Origin: Cordilura impudica
Lineage: Eukaryota > Arthropoda > Insecta > Diptera > Scathophagidae
DNA length: 64,000 bases
NCBI GenBank assembly: GCA_963682025.1
Contig: OY821520.1
Span: 131,725,437 to 131,789,436 of the forward strand
Direction of reading: 5' to 3'
Below the pieces are notes generated by a model. The model was not told the origin of the DNA. It searched no databases and saw only the letters and a program-made list of their open reading frames with translations. The position numbers were made by a program, and so were the translations under genes. Position 1 is the stretch's first letter, and every line of letters starts with the position of its first letter. This document shows, piece after piece, positions 54,215-64,000 of the stretch.

Positions 54215-54275
54215 TTTTCTGAAGATGAACAGCGAAGCTGTTCAAAATATCGAAAATATAATAAAGATTTAAAAA
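54215..54275 (+). other. Decayed hammerhead-like motif
   Basis: CTGAAGA is followed by T, hairpin GAACAGC-GAA-GCTGTTC and AAAATATCGAAAATAT, then AATAAAG. It parallels the motif at 38063-38105 (CTGAAGA, T, hairpin, GAAATATT..., AATAAAG), but the G expected right after stem II is A. It is probably a related, inactive element end. Confidence 0.4.
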
Positions 54276-54472
54276 TAAAACATTAAAATTTGAATTTTAT
54301 TTTTAATTGATTACCTTAAGCCTAACCAAGTAAATCCCATCATTTTATGTTTTAATTTATTTAAAGAAAAGCACAACAATAACTTTTGATGTTTTTTTTT
54401 AGTGTGTAATATTTACATATACATACATATATTAAATAAAAAAAAATATATATAATAAATATCTGAGATTTT

Positions 54473-54479
54473 TATAACA
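54473..54479. repeat. TATAACA target duplication, left copy
   Basis: TATAACA before TGGTGT matches 54933-54939 after the right end. An eighth base may be included. Confidence 0.65.
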
Positions 54480-54932
54480 TGGTGTCTCGACTAGCTGTAA
54501 TTCATGGCATGTTCATGTTCAAGTCAGAGAAACGTAAAACGTGAAGTGGGCAAATTGTGTCTAGACATTGATTTAATTTCCGAAATGTCTTTGAACCATA
54601 AACACTTAAATTTGTGTCCAATTTCTTCCCAAGCTTTTCTTTATAAATCCGTTTTTTATAGTTTTCACTTTTGTAGTTCCATAAACACTCATATTCGCGA
54701 TATATGTATATATATATGAAATTAATAATTTGGCTTTTATTTAATTTAAATTGCGCCACTTTAAAATTCTTAAACGCCAAAATCGAATGAAAATTCAATT
54801 TAATGGCAGAGTTTATGCCAGAATTTCTGTCATGGCCAAAAGGTGGATTTTAAAGGCATAACATGAGCATTAGCGGTCTCCACTAGTCATTGACTTGAAC
54901 ATTGCCATGAATTATAGCTAGTCGAAACACCA
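54480..54932. mobile_element. Short DNA transposon or MITE with TGGTGTYTCGACTAGCT ends
   Basis: The left end TGGTGTCTCGACTAGCTGTA and the inverted right end TGGTGTTTCGACTAGCTATA continue through AATTCATGGCA and GTTCAAGTCA, about 48 bases in all. Flanking TATAACA repeats suggest a 7- or 8-bp duplication, as in P or hAT elements. The minus strand has a frame with REYECLWNYKSENYKKRIYK, reminiscent of a MADF domain, but this is weak. Confidence 0.7.
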
Positions 54933-54939
54933 TATAACA

Positions 54940-55000
54940 TCGCAAGTTTTGCAAATATCAAAATACTCTAAATACTATACATATAATACAATATACATAT
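54940..55000. other. AT-rich spacer
   Basis: Short ATACATAT-rich spacer between the MITE and the tandem repeat. Confidence 0.4.
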
Positions 55001-55250
55001 ACATGTAAAGCATTTAGAACATTACTGAATGCAAGCGGAACGTCCCAATGCTTTTCATGTAACTAAAAAACAGCTGACACCTTACATTACTGTTAAATGT
55101 GGTTAACTAGGTCTTAAGTTAGTTACATGAAAAGCATTTAGAACATTACTGAACGTAACCGGAACGTCCCAATGCTTTTCAGGGAAGAAAAAACCAGCTG
55201 ACATGTTACGTTATTGTTTGCTTGTGGTTAACTAGGCCGTAAGTTCTATC
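55001..55250 (+). repeat. Two-copy tandem repeat, 124-bp period
   Basis: ACATGTAAAGCATTTAGAAC at 55001 and ACATGAAAAGCATTTAGAAC at 55125 start two copies. Both contain GGAACGTCCCAATGCTTTTC, CAGCTGACA and GTGGTTAACTAGG. Each copy also holds an internal inverted pair (GAAAAGCATT and AATGCTTTTC). Confidence 0.8.
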
Positions 55251-55574
55251 ATTATTGCTTGCTAATGATGAATAATTTTACCCCGTTAAATATGTAATGC
55301 AAATTTACTTGATTACTGTAAAATTGCAATTAAAGTTTTGGCTTGTTAAATGTATTATTATGATTTAATTCTTGTAATGAGCATATAAAAACGGTAGTTT
55401 GTTAATTATAGAGCATAAATATTATTAAAATAATACTAATGGTGATAAGTGTTTCCCAAAAAATGCATATATGATGCACTCGGTAACTCTATCTTGTAAA
55501 CACTACAAAAAGTTAATATGCCAACTTATGGTCTTATTTGTAAAAGAATAATGAAAAAACGTATGAAATAAAAG

Positions 55575-55945
55575 ACCAGCCCGTGTATACTCTTAACATT
55601 GTTCTGTATGATATCTAGTTGAAAATATTGACATTCATGTTAAAATAGAAATAACTATTGCAAACCTAATTAGAACAAAAACTGTGGCGCCATCTACTGT
55701 GGCATAGTCTCGCTGAGCAAAATAAAGTGACACTCTGTTAATGCAAAACAAATGTATTTTCCCCACAACAAAATATTGCAGAATTTTATGTAAATAAAAT
55801 AATATACCGATTTATTTCTAACATGCAGTTATTATGGATATACATATATAGAATATATAGAATATATGTATATTATTTGTATTATTTAGTATGTGTATGT
55901 ATGTATATGTAAATATTACACACAAAAAATACAACATCAAACGTT
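55575..55945 (+). repeat. Left member of a long inverted repeat (partner 61735-62073)
   Basis: It contains GTGTATACTCTTAACATTGTT, TGTGGCGCCATCTACTG and AATATACCGATTTATTTCTAAC, all found inverted at 61735-62073. The inner ends finish in TATGTATATGTAAATATTACACACA. The matching stretch is about 340 bp, with substitutions and small gaps. Confidence 0.75.
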
Positions 55946-56059
55946 ATTTTTGTGTTTTTCTCTTTAGATAAATTAATACATAAAATTTCTTTTGCTAAAT
56001 TTACATTGTTTTTTTATTTTTTATACCAACTACGTATTTTAGCATTATTTGCATTAGAT

Positions 56060-56672
56060 ATGCTGGTGAATTTTTACTCCCTTTATATTAAAATCGTAGT
56101 GTCTGCTTGTCGAAAAAATTTTGGGTCGATTTTAACCCCTTTCCCGTGACCCAATCGATCTGAAACTTTGCAGGCAGGCTCGTGTAAATGCCAGAAATTA
56201 TATAGTAAATTTTTTTAGTGATGCCAAAACAATGGAAACTTTTAAATTTTTCTACCAGAGTTGATAAAAAAAATGTACAAAGGGTTAGTTTTTATTATAT
56301 TATTACCACAACGACCACAAAAACAATAAGTCCAGCGTGATCGCGACAAGAACAACATAGAAAATTATATTTTTTCTAGACTTTTTTTAGTTTTTTATTC
56401 AAATCTCGGGCCCTAATTGACCGCTTTGGACGATTTCAAACAGCAAACTTCTCAGGATGTTAATGAATCATTTTGTATGTCAACGAGAACCCGATTGATG
56501 CCGTCATCGTGATTTCCACAGACGGACAGACGGACATCGCTATATCAACTCCGGTTGTTATAAGGATCACAAATATATATATTTTATGGGGTCCAAATTT
56601 TTTTTTCTAAGTATTACAAATGGAATGACAAACTTATATATACCCTCTGCAAACTGGAGTGGAGGGTATAAA
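56060..56672 (+). repeat. Dispersed repeat, inverted relative to 53226-54085
   Basis: It runs from TGGTGAATTTTTACTCCCTT, through GACGGACAGACGGACATCGC, to GTGGAGGGTATAAAA. It is the reverse complement of the repeat at 53226-54085, which suggests an inverted pair around 54086-56059 containing the MITE and the 124-bp repeats. Confidence 0.7.
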
Positions 56673-56700
56673 AATGTTGTCTTATCATAAGCCTAAAAAG

Positions 56701-56780
56701 TGATATAAATAAATTGTCGATAATTCGATAAAAAAAAATCGCTTATCGATTTATTGATAATTATCGATAAAAAACAAACA
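56701..56780. promoter_or_regulatory. Cluster of ATCGATAA-type sequences
   Basis: Several CGATAA/TTATCG strings lie within 60 bases, including one full TATCGATA (56762-56769), the sequence bound by DREF in Drosophila. There is no adjacent gene, and the cluster may be chance in AT-rich DNA. Confidence 0.2.
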
Positions 56781-56819
56781 ATTGAAATTTAGTTAAAATT
56801 TTTTAAGTCTCTATACGCT

Positions 56820-57145
56820 ATACCACTACATGGTTTGGGTATATTGACTTTGTGCTGATGTTTGTAACTACAAAAAATATTTGACCTGGACCCATCTTTT
56901 ATTGTACCGATCGACTCAAAATCACTTTCTAAGTCGACTTCGAGATGTCCGTCCGTCCGTCTATAATCAAGCTACAGGTTGCAAATATGAACATATTTTG
57001 ATGAAATTTGGTATATAAGCTTCTATTGGCCGTAGGATGAACACTATTGCAATTGGTGAAAATCCGAAAATGTTCAGACCATAAGATCCAAATTATCATA
57101 TAGATCTCAGTCAAATTGGTTTTGTGTATGTTCATTACATTCAAT
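56820..57145 (+). repeat. Dispersed repeat (GACTCAAAATCACTTTC ... CCGTCCGTCCGTC)
   Basis: It carries the pattern seen in Transib copy 1 at 14060-14175 and at 47590: a GATCGACTCAAAATCACTTT string followed by GATGTCCGTCCGTCCGTC. The following 150 bases (TGATGAAATTTGGTATATAA, AATTATCATATAGATC) are of the same fly-repeat style as 1172-2590. Confidence 0.5.
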
Positions 57146-57151
57146 AATCAG

Positions 57152-58975
57152 CAGGGCCATCTTAAGGCATGTCGGGGCCCATGGCCCATTTTTGTTTGCC
57201 ATTTAACTGTACATATCTTTATAGTCACCATTGGTTTTTTTTTTCTTTAGCGGCTGATTCGTACTGATCGAAATTATCGCGTGCGTTACTGACATAATCT
57301 ATTAAAGATGCGTAAAGTTTTGTTGCAACGTCCAGTGTCAAAGTGTTTTTTTGTAAACTTATGCTTGTTTTGTTTATAGCTCCTAAAAGATCATCCAAAT
57401 CTCCGTTAGAGGCATAGTCTCAAATTTTTCAATTTTTTTGGCTAGGCTTTGAGCTTTGTTTCTTGTTTCTCCTGGTTGATTCATGTCATTTGTAATTGAT
57501 GTTGAAGCTTCAGATATATGAAAATACTCATTGTGCAAAGCATTAATAGCATTAGAACGTGCAGACCATCTAGTATCCGGAAGAGACTTCAAAACTTTAT
57601 TTGTTCCCAAATTCGCTGTCATAATTTTCCATCGTTTGGTCGAAGTCGAGAAAAAATTAAATAATTTTTGGACAAATTGAAAGTAGGATACTGCATCTGA
57701 AACACATTGAACAGCCTCAGTACCTACCAAATTTAATGAATGTGCCGCACATGGAACACAAATGGCAAATTCACATTTTTCTTTTATTCTGGCCTGAACA
57801 CCAGAATACTTTCCTGCCATATTTGATGCATTATCGTAACTCTACCCTCGGCAATCTTTTATAGGAATATCAAGACTTTCAGTAAAGTTTAAAGTGGCAC
57901 CTGCTATGTATTGAGCATTATGTTCATCCATAGGCAAAAATTGCAAAAATCTCTCAATAGGCTCTCCGTCTTTGACGTATCTAACGATAAAGGTGAGTTG
58001 GTCAACAAGTGTAAGATCTGGTGTAGAATCCACACTTAACAATCGCTTTTAGCACTTGCTGTCCCATTATATTAATAAATTCATTACAAATATTTGCAGA
58101 AAAATATGATGTATTTCCTTTTCATGTGATTTGCATGTGATTAGCAAGAAAAGGATCAAAATCACTAATTAGTTCTAAGCATCCTAAATAATTTCCGTTA
58201 TTTTGAGACCCTAATATTTCATTATCACCACGAAAAGCAAGTCCTCTGGAAGCCAAAAATTTCACTACCGCAACAATTCTTTTAAGTACATTCTTCCAAT
58301 AATTGACTTGTGTATTATATTGGGACAAAAACTCGCTGTCAATTTGCCCAGTAGTTTTGCTTCTTGTGACATATTTCATCATTGATTCCCTGTATTGTAA
58401 ACTGTTCTCAGGCTTCATTAATAAATTACTTATATGTTTTCAGTCTTTATATCCATTTGGAGAACTCAAATTATGACCAGTTTCAGTAGTAGTATTAAAT
58501 AGACGGCAGCAATAGCAGTATACAGAGTTCTTTGAGGTGAAAATAGTAGCCATTTTCTTTCTAAAGACTCACCATTCGTCAATATACGGGTGAGCATATT
58601 TTTAGTCAAGCATCTAGTTTTTGTTTTGCTGCTTGAATCTGGAAAAATTTTAGAAGTTTCGGAGAAGTCACACTCTTTATTTTGGAAAAATTCTGGCCCT
58701 TTTTGAGTCCAAATATCGCGTACTACTTCCGTTAAAATTTCATCACAGTACGTACCAGGATCAGGAGATACACTTTCTATGCTCGTAAATAATAAGTCAC
58801 AGAAGCTTGAATTGGAGGATTCAGCATCTAATGTACCTGTTTACTGTCTCTAGATTTGGAACTTGCATAATATTATCATTTTTGTTAGACTTAAGTTCTT
58901 TTTCCCGTTAAAATTCGAAAGTAACCGGATCTTGAGATGATGAAGGCGAAGAATCAGTCATCCTGTTTGTTTCTT
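57152..58975 (-). mobile_element. hAT transposon remnant
   Basis: The left end reads CAGGGCCATCTTAAGGCATG, a typical hAT-style terminus. A matching right end was not found because a Transib-like end begins at 58982 just upstream of the gene start. It contains one broken transposase on the minus strand. Confidence 0.65.
57200..58965 (-). pseudogene. hAT-type transposase (TTF zinc finger, DUF4371-like), broken
   Basis: From a start near 58960 (MTDSSPSSSQDPVTFEF) the fragments follow the order of ZMYM1-like hAT proteins. DPGTYCDEILTEVVRDIW is followed by a TTF-type finger (YCYCCRLF ... GYKDWKHISNLL), then LQYRESMM, VNYWKNVLKRIVAVVKFLAS, RGLAFRGDNE and ELISDFDPFLANH (58418-58122). Next come SVDSTPDLTLVDQLTFIVRY (58042-57842), DCRG, MAGKYSGVQARIKEK, FAICVPCAAHSLNLVGTEAV and KSLPDTRWSARSNAI (57820-57383). 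The C-terminal hAT dimerisation region is largely missing. At least four stops or shifts are present. Confidence 0.85.
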
Positions 58976-59493
58976 CCACCGCACAGTGGGTTGAAAAGCA
59001 TGAAAAGTGAGGATAAATTCAGGGAAGACGTAATTTCAAAACATTGTTAATTTTTTTTCAATGGATATTCATTAATGCATAAAAAACCACCATTTAAAAA
59101 AAAAAAGTGGAAAAAAAATTTGTTTTAACCCGTTAGGAGCTTTTTGGTGTTTTGGAAAAAATGATCTTTTCTTACAATTTTCGCTGTAACTTTGGAATAA
59201 AAAGCAATAAATTAGTAAATGAAATTGTAAGTTAGAACTTAGAACTTTTAGAAAAAATAAATTTTTTTTTAAAAATAAAAAAGGAATGAATATTTAATAT
59301 GTATTTATATTATAAAAATTGAATTTTAAAATCCGATTTTATTTTACAAGTTCCACAATTCCACAAATTTAACTCAAAAAAGAAAATTAAAAAAAATTAA
59401 TTCAATTAATATTGAATATATTGCTACATTTATAATTGAAAATTTTGTATGCATTTATTGTTATTGTTTATTTTTTATTTTATATTGTTCTTA

Positions 59494-59613
<120 letters not shown>

Positions 59614-59618
59614 ATTAA

Positions 59619-61565
59619 AATCTAGGATCCTCCGTATTATCATCACCTTCATAAATATAATCAGCATCTTCATAATTATCATCATCAATATCTTCATTAA
59701 TCTCTTCTTCATCAGAAATCTTGGGCAAAATTAATAAATCTAGTGCCATCTGTGGTATATTATATATTTTTTTGGCATAATTTTTGCTTTTAGTGGTAAT
59801 TAAAGGATCCGAACTATGAAGTAACCTATTGAATATATCTTCATTTGACTTCTCCCGACTGCATTTACGAGAATAGTGTTTTTCTTAAATCTTTATTTCT
59901 AGCTTCTTGAGCTTCCTCAGATAGTTGACCTATTGGCAGCAAGGCGTATCTTACTATTTCTGGCCCGTGAATAAGGAATTTATGTATAGTTGGAGGCATA
60001 TAATACCACGGATAGAGCTTAACAAAATGTCTGGCTGTATTCTGAGTATATTTTTTGAGATTTGAGCAGAAACATCTGCATTTTGAAAAAACCGTCAGTG
60101 TTGCCATCATTAGAGTTTCCAAAACCTGGCTTTGGTTGGTCCAAGATCAGTCCAGCTTTCTCTCCAAAGTCTTTTTGAATCCGTAATTTTGTTACTGAAA
60201 CCATTTTATTTATTATCATCAGACCTAGGCTGCCATTTTTTGATTGCAATGTTATATGACAAGTGAAGAAGACATTCAAAAAATCGTATCCATCCATGAA
60301 GTATAGATAAACCAAACTGTAAAGTTTCTGTATTTACTTCTTTACCAATCATTCTATCAACTGAATTAAAATCCTTGCTTGTTGAACCACAAATGTAGAA
60401 CTTTTGTGTGGATGTTGTATCCGTAATAGCATTACAAACTTTTCCTTCAATCATTACTAACATAAGTTTGTGATTTATTTTTATTGATTTTTCTCCTAAT
60501 AAAACTACAGAATCCAAAATAAGTTCAATTTCGTTTTCAACCCGTTCCTTTTCAAGTTTTGCAGTAGTTGCTGTTTCCTTTATAAATTCTATTTTTAAAG
60601 GTCTACAGAATCTAATGGAAGATGGACGAGGATTTTGCAAATTATTTTGTCATTGCAAACTAATCTCAGTGGTACAATAGATGTAATGAATACAGAAGAA
60701 TCACTAGAATTTAAGCCATTAAATGCTTGTTTATAGGAACTATGTCCAGAGCTTCCATCAAATCCCCATTTAGAAAATAATGTTATTTTGAACAGTTGTT
60801 CATGGCTTAAAGAAATAATTGGGGTTTGTTTTATCTCGACTAGACGCTGAATAGTATAATCTAAAAGATCTTGTAGACTTACTTGAGCTGAAGTTTCACA
60901 AATTTTCAAGTTATCACGTTTCGGGTAACATTTTTGTTTAGCTTGTTGAACTTTACTGTAGGAAGGAAATTTATCTGGAGCAGCTTTTCTAATAATATTG
61001 TATTGGCTTCGAGTTAATTTTGCTTCCACTAGAACAGTAAGAGCTTCTTCTGCATTCAACTGCTGCGATACATTACTGATGCTTTTTTTATATTTTGTCG
61101 CTTTTGTTGGAGATGATGTAATTTCTTTAAGTATTTGTGATGCCTGAGTTTGACCAGCAGCTCTCAAACTCATTTGCGCTGCATGTGTTAAAATAGGCAA
61201 AGGAACACTATCTCTAATTTCTTTACTTTTTTTTTGCTTTTGTGTTATCTTTACACAGTTCAAATGATAGGTCCTTACGACCTCATTTTGATGAGGATTC
61301 TTTCATTTTAACAAACGATATTGAATAATCCAACCAATTGGCATTATATTTGAAAAATAGAGCCTCTGTTCTTTTAACTTTTTCAAACCGAGACTTAAAA
61401 TCCGTGCAAAAGTAATTTAATCTTTTAAGAAAATCTTTCATATCCGTTGGGTTGACACGTTTGATTAATTCCATTCGCAGATATTTGATTTTATCAATAT
61501 GTTTATTAGAATCTACATTTTGCATAATATTGTAAATATCTCTGGGAGAAATGAAAATTGTGTTG
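59619..61565 (-). pseudogene. Transib transposase (RAG1-core-like), copy 3, broken
   Basis: From the right, RDIYNIMQNVDSNKHIDK and the N-terminal block lie at 61525-61283. LTRSQYNIIRKAAPDKFPSY, LQDLLDYTIQRLVEI and LFSKWGFDGSSGHSSYK (first D) are in 61263-60595. KLMLVMIEGKVCNAIT (E where the other copies have the second D), YICGSTSKDF and FGLSILHGWIRFFECLLHLS are in 60640-60206. LILDQPKPGFGNSNDGNT, WYYMPPTIHKFLIHGPEIV and LPIGQLSEEAQEARNKD (E) are in 60315-59865. The end reads CSREKSNEDIFNRLLHSSDP and an acidic tail to about 59619. There are several frameshifts and a changed catalytic residue. Confidence 0.8.
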
Positions 61566-61734
61566 GGCTTGTTCCTAAAATAGTAAAGTTATAACATTTT
61601 TAACAATTTAAAACTGTTATTGATTTTCCTAGTACCAAGCACCTTATGATTTTTGTTTATTATTAAAAAAAGTAATAAATATTTATTTATTTATTACCTA
61701 AAAAAAGTAATATAAAATACATTGATGTTGATTT

Positions 61735-62073
61735 TGTAGTGTTTTAATGTTGTATTTTTTGTGTGTTGTATTTACATATACATACATACATATATTAAAT
61801 AATAAAATTCTATACATATATTCTATACATCATAATAACCGCTTGTTAGAAATAAATCGGTATATTATTTTATTTATATAAAATTCTGCAATATTTTGTT
61901 TTAGGGAAAGTACATTTCTTTTGTATTAACAAAGTGTCACTTCATTTTACTCAGTAGATGGCGCCACAATTTTTGTTTTAATTAACTTTGCAATAGTTAT
62001 TTCTATTTTAACATGAATGTCAATTTTCAATTTGATATCAAACACAACAATGTTAAAAGTATACACAGAGCTG
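61735..62073 (-). repeat. Right member of a long inverted repeat (partner 55575-55945)
   Basis: Reverse complement of 55575-55945. It contains CAGTAGATGGCGCCACAATT and TTAGAAATAAATCGGTATAT. The enclosed 5.8 kb hold the hAT remnant, Transib copy 3 and a dispersed repeat. Confidence 0.75.
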
Positions 62074-62953
62074 AGTAAAGAATAAGCAATCAGTTTTTTG
62101 CTTTCAAAACAGTTCTATATAGTTATATAAAATTATGATTCTGCTTTACCTATATTTGATTGCGATTACATAAAATTTTTAAAAATTGTTTATAATTAGG
62201 GAAGCATTATTATTCACATAAATACAAAATTGCACTTTTTAAATTTTCCATTCAAATTTAAGAAAATATCAATTCTAAAAACTGGAATTCAGATTTCCAA
62301 TTATAAATTTGAAAATATTAATTGAATTTCAGAAAATCATATTAAAACGTCGGAAATAATAACTTGAAATTTAGAACACATCAATTGAGTTTTTAAAATA
62401 TAAGTTTTATTCTTTAAACAAAAACTGAAATTCAAAAAACAATATGTTTACATTTGAAAAATCAACTGAAATTAAAAAAATTATTGCGATTTAATTGCAG
62501 CTGTTCAGGATAAGAAAACATTAATTTAAATTCAATGAATTTTAGAAAACCTCAAATGATATTTGAGAATTGCGAACATAAAAATTATAACACACATAAA
62601 GCGCAATTTGATGAGAATGTTATTTATATATTATTTTTCGCAATTTTTTTGTATGAATATTTGAAGTAATTCAGAAAATAAAGATAACAAATTATTTAAT
62701 TTAAAATTTTTGGGACATTTGGTTTTTTGCGTTTGGCATCCCTAATTTTAACCAGTGTTCATGATGACTTCAAAATTTGACTTCATGATAGGCAAAGTAA
62801 AACCCAAAAAACTGAAGTTCGATAATAATTCCCAGCTAGTAGTAGTATTTGGAGTCAATAAATGAAAATATATTTTATTAACATAAAAAAAGTTGGCATC
62901 ACTGGGTTGGATTTTGTATTTTATTGTGTTATTTTTTGTTACCACAAAATCTA
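62074..62953. other. No recognisable feature
   Basis: AT-rich, with many short AAATTGAAATTT-like strings but no clear unit. No coding motif was found. Confidence 0.4.
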
Positions 62954-63357
62954 ATGCCGTTTTCTTTTCTGACAAAAAATGTCGCATTTTATTTGCACTT
63001 TTTTCGAAAAGTGTATTTTTTATATATTCTGAATTAAGAGCAACCTTATCTTATATATTAATTTAAATGTCTCAAAGTCGAGCCCTCGCAAATCGAAAAA
63101 TACTGCTGCCAGTGACTTCTTTCAGGTCGTAGTGCGAGAATATTTCCCCATTGTTTTCCGTTTTTGGATATTTTTACCCTATGAATTCAAAGGGGATAAT
63201 AATCAAAATTTTTTGCATTCTATGAACACAGTACTTTGAGACCTTTCGATTGATGTATAAGATAAGGTTGCTCTTAATTCAGAATATAAAAAAAAATACA
63301 CTTTTCAAAAAACTGCAAATAAAATGCGACATTTTTTGTCAGAAAAGAAAATGGCAT
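62954..63357. mobile_element. MITE with about 125-bp inverted ends, copy 2
   Basis: It starts ATGCCGTTTTCTTTTC and ends GAAAAGAAAATGGCAT. It is 404 bp. It matches copy 1 (39914-40319) in both arms, while the centres differ more. The left flank is CTA and the right flank AAT, so the duplication is unclear. Confidence 0.8.
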
Positions 63358-64000
63358 AATAGTGAAAACTCCCTCTTAATATGTAAAAAAAAAATATTCT
63401 CTATGTTTTCGAAATATGGCAATACTTTTACAAAAAATTGAGAGAGTTTTTTTTTGGTTAGTATTTTGTTACTTCATCCGACCTCTAAGACCGCAATAAA
63501 GAATTATTTGGCCAGTTAAAAGAAACTATACAGCCATCTCCAATTAACACGATTTAACGCGTATAGCCACCCTACACAACCACTAGCTTCGAAATTCAGA
63601 ATAGGGCAAGCTATTTAATTTGCAAAAACTTAAACTAAATTAAATGAGAGGTTATGTCATATAACCGGAAACGCATGCATATAGGTATATTACCTAAATG
63701 CATGCCGATTAACAACCACGATGACCAAAAAGCGAACACCTAAACGTGTTTTCTTTTATCCGAAATAATAGAAAAGATGAAAATGATCTTTCCTCGTTGG
63801 ACCGCGAATTACTAGTGTGAGAGGGCGTTATAGACCAACTCTTGAAATATACAAAAATTATCTGTTAAGTGGATCAATCCAAAGAATTTGCTGAAATAAT
63901 TTGATATTAAGTATAACAAATTGTTTACTTTTTCAAATATTTTGTTTACATTTATTATCAATACTCAAACCGAGGTGGAGGGTATCAAAGATTAATTAAA
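63358..64000. other. No recognisable feature, ending in a GGTGGAGGGTATC string
   Basis: Mixed-composition non-coding DNA. ACCGAGGTGGAGGGTATCAA near 63969-63988 resembles the end of the dispersed repeat at 56655-56672, so another copy may begin here and leave the window. Confidence 0.35.

Overview
The window is AT-rich eukaryotic DNA, almost certainly a chromosomal region of a higher fly (Diptera, probably a calyptrate; this is inferred from the transposon families and short dispersed repeats, not proven). I see no convincing host protein-coding gene, no tRNA or rRNA and nothing bacterial. Most of what can be explained is transposable elements, many inserted into one another, so the region is best read as a transposon-rich intergenic stretch or a very large intron.

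Layout. 1-600: 3' end of a LOA/I-like non-LTR element. 600-2590: degenerate short repeats and a dispersed fly repeat. 2594-18360: a nested block. A degenerate Jockey-like non-LTR element (minus strand) is split by a DNA transposon with long inverted ends (about 3468-12197), whose right end is split by a nearly complete LOA-like retrotransposon (6358-11811) flanked by a 13-bp target duplication. The same Jockey-like element is split again by a Transib (RAG1-like) transposon at 13500-17726, with 5-bp CGACG duplications, and that Transib is split by a small Helitron (16993-17511). 18361-22880: sparse, with a LOA remnant at 20300 and a roughly 2-kb stretch lacking recognisable transposons. 22885-32100: three non-LTR elements, one inserted 5'-truncated into a Helitron. 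32100-37500: Helitron ends, transposase scraps and a Tc1-like element inside a Helitron. 37640-45911: another Jockey-like element carrying a hairpin retroelement, a Helitron, two MITEs and a second Transib copy, which itself carries a fold-back element. 46000-52500: mostly unassigned DNA, a Helitron, a mariner scrap and a 1.7-kb element with about 580-bp inverted ends. 52600-64000: inverted dispersed repeats, small MITEs, a hAT remnant and a third, divergent Transib copy.

The two points most worth checking are these. (1) Transib ends begin with the heptamer CACAGTG followed, 22 nt later, by CAAAAAT, an arrangement resembling the 23-type RAG recombination signal; the flanking transposase has RAG1-like D, D and E blocks. 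(2) Two different inserts (37885-38191 and 44882-45803), each flanked by long target duplications (17 and 12 bp), contain sequence that folds as a type I hammerhead ribozyme, with core, stem I and a very short self-complementary stem III. This is the pattern expected of Penelope-like or retrozyme-like non-autonomous retroelements.

Every transposase and reverse transcriptase here has at least one frameshift or stop. The LOA element at 6358-11811 is the least damaged.
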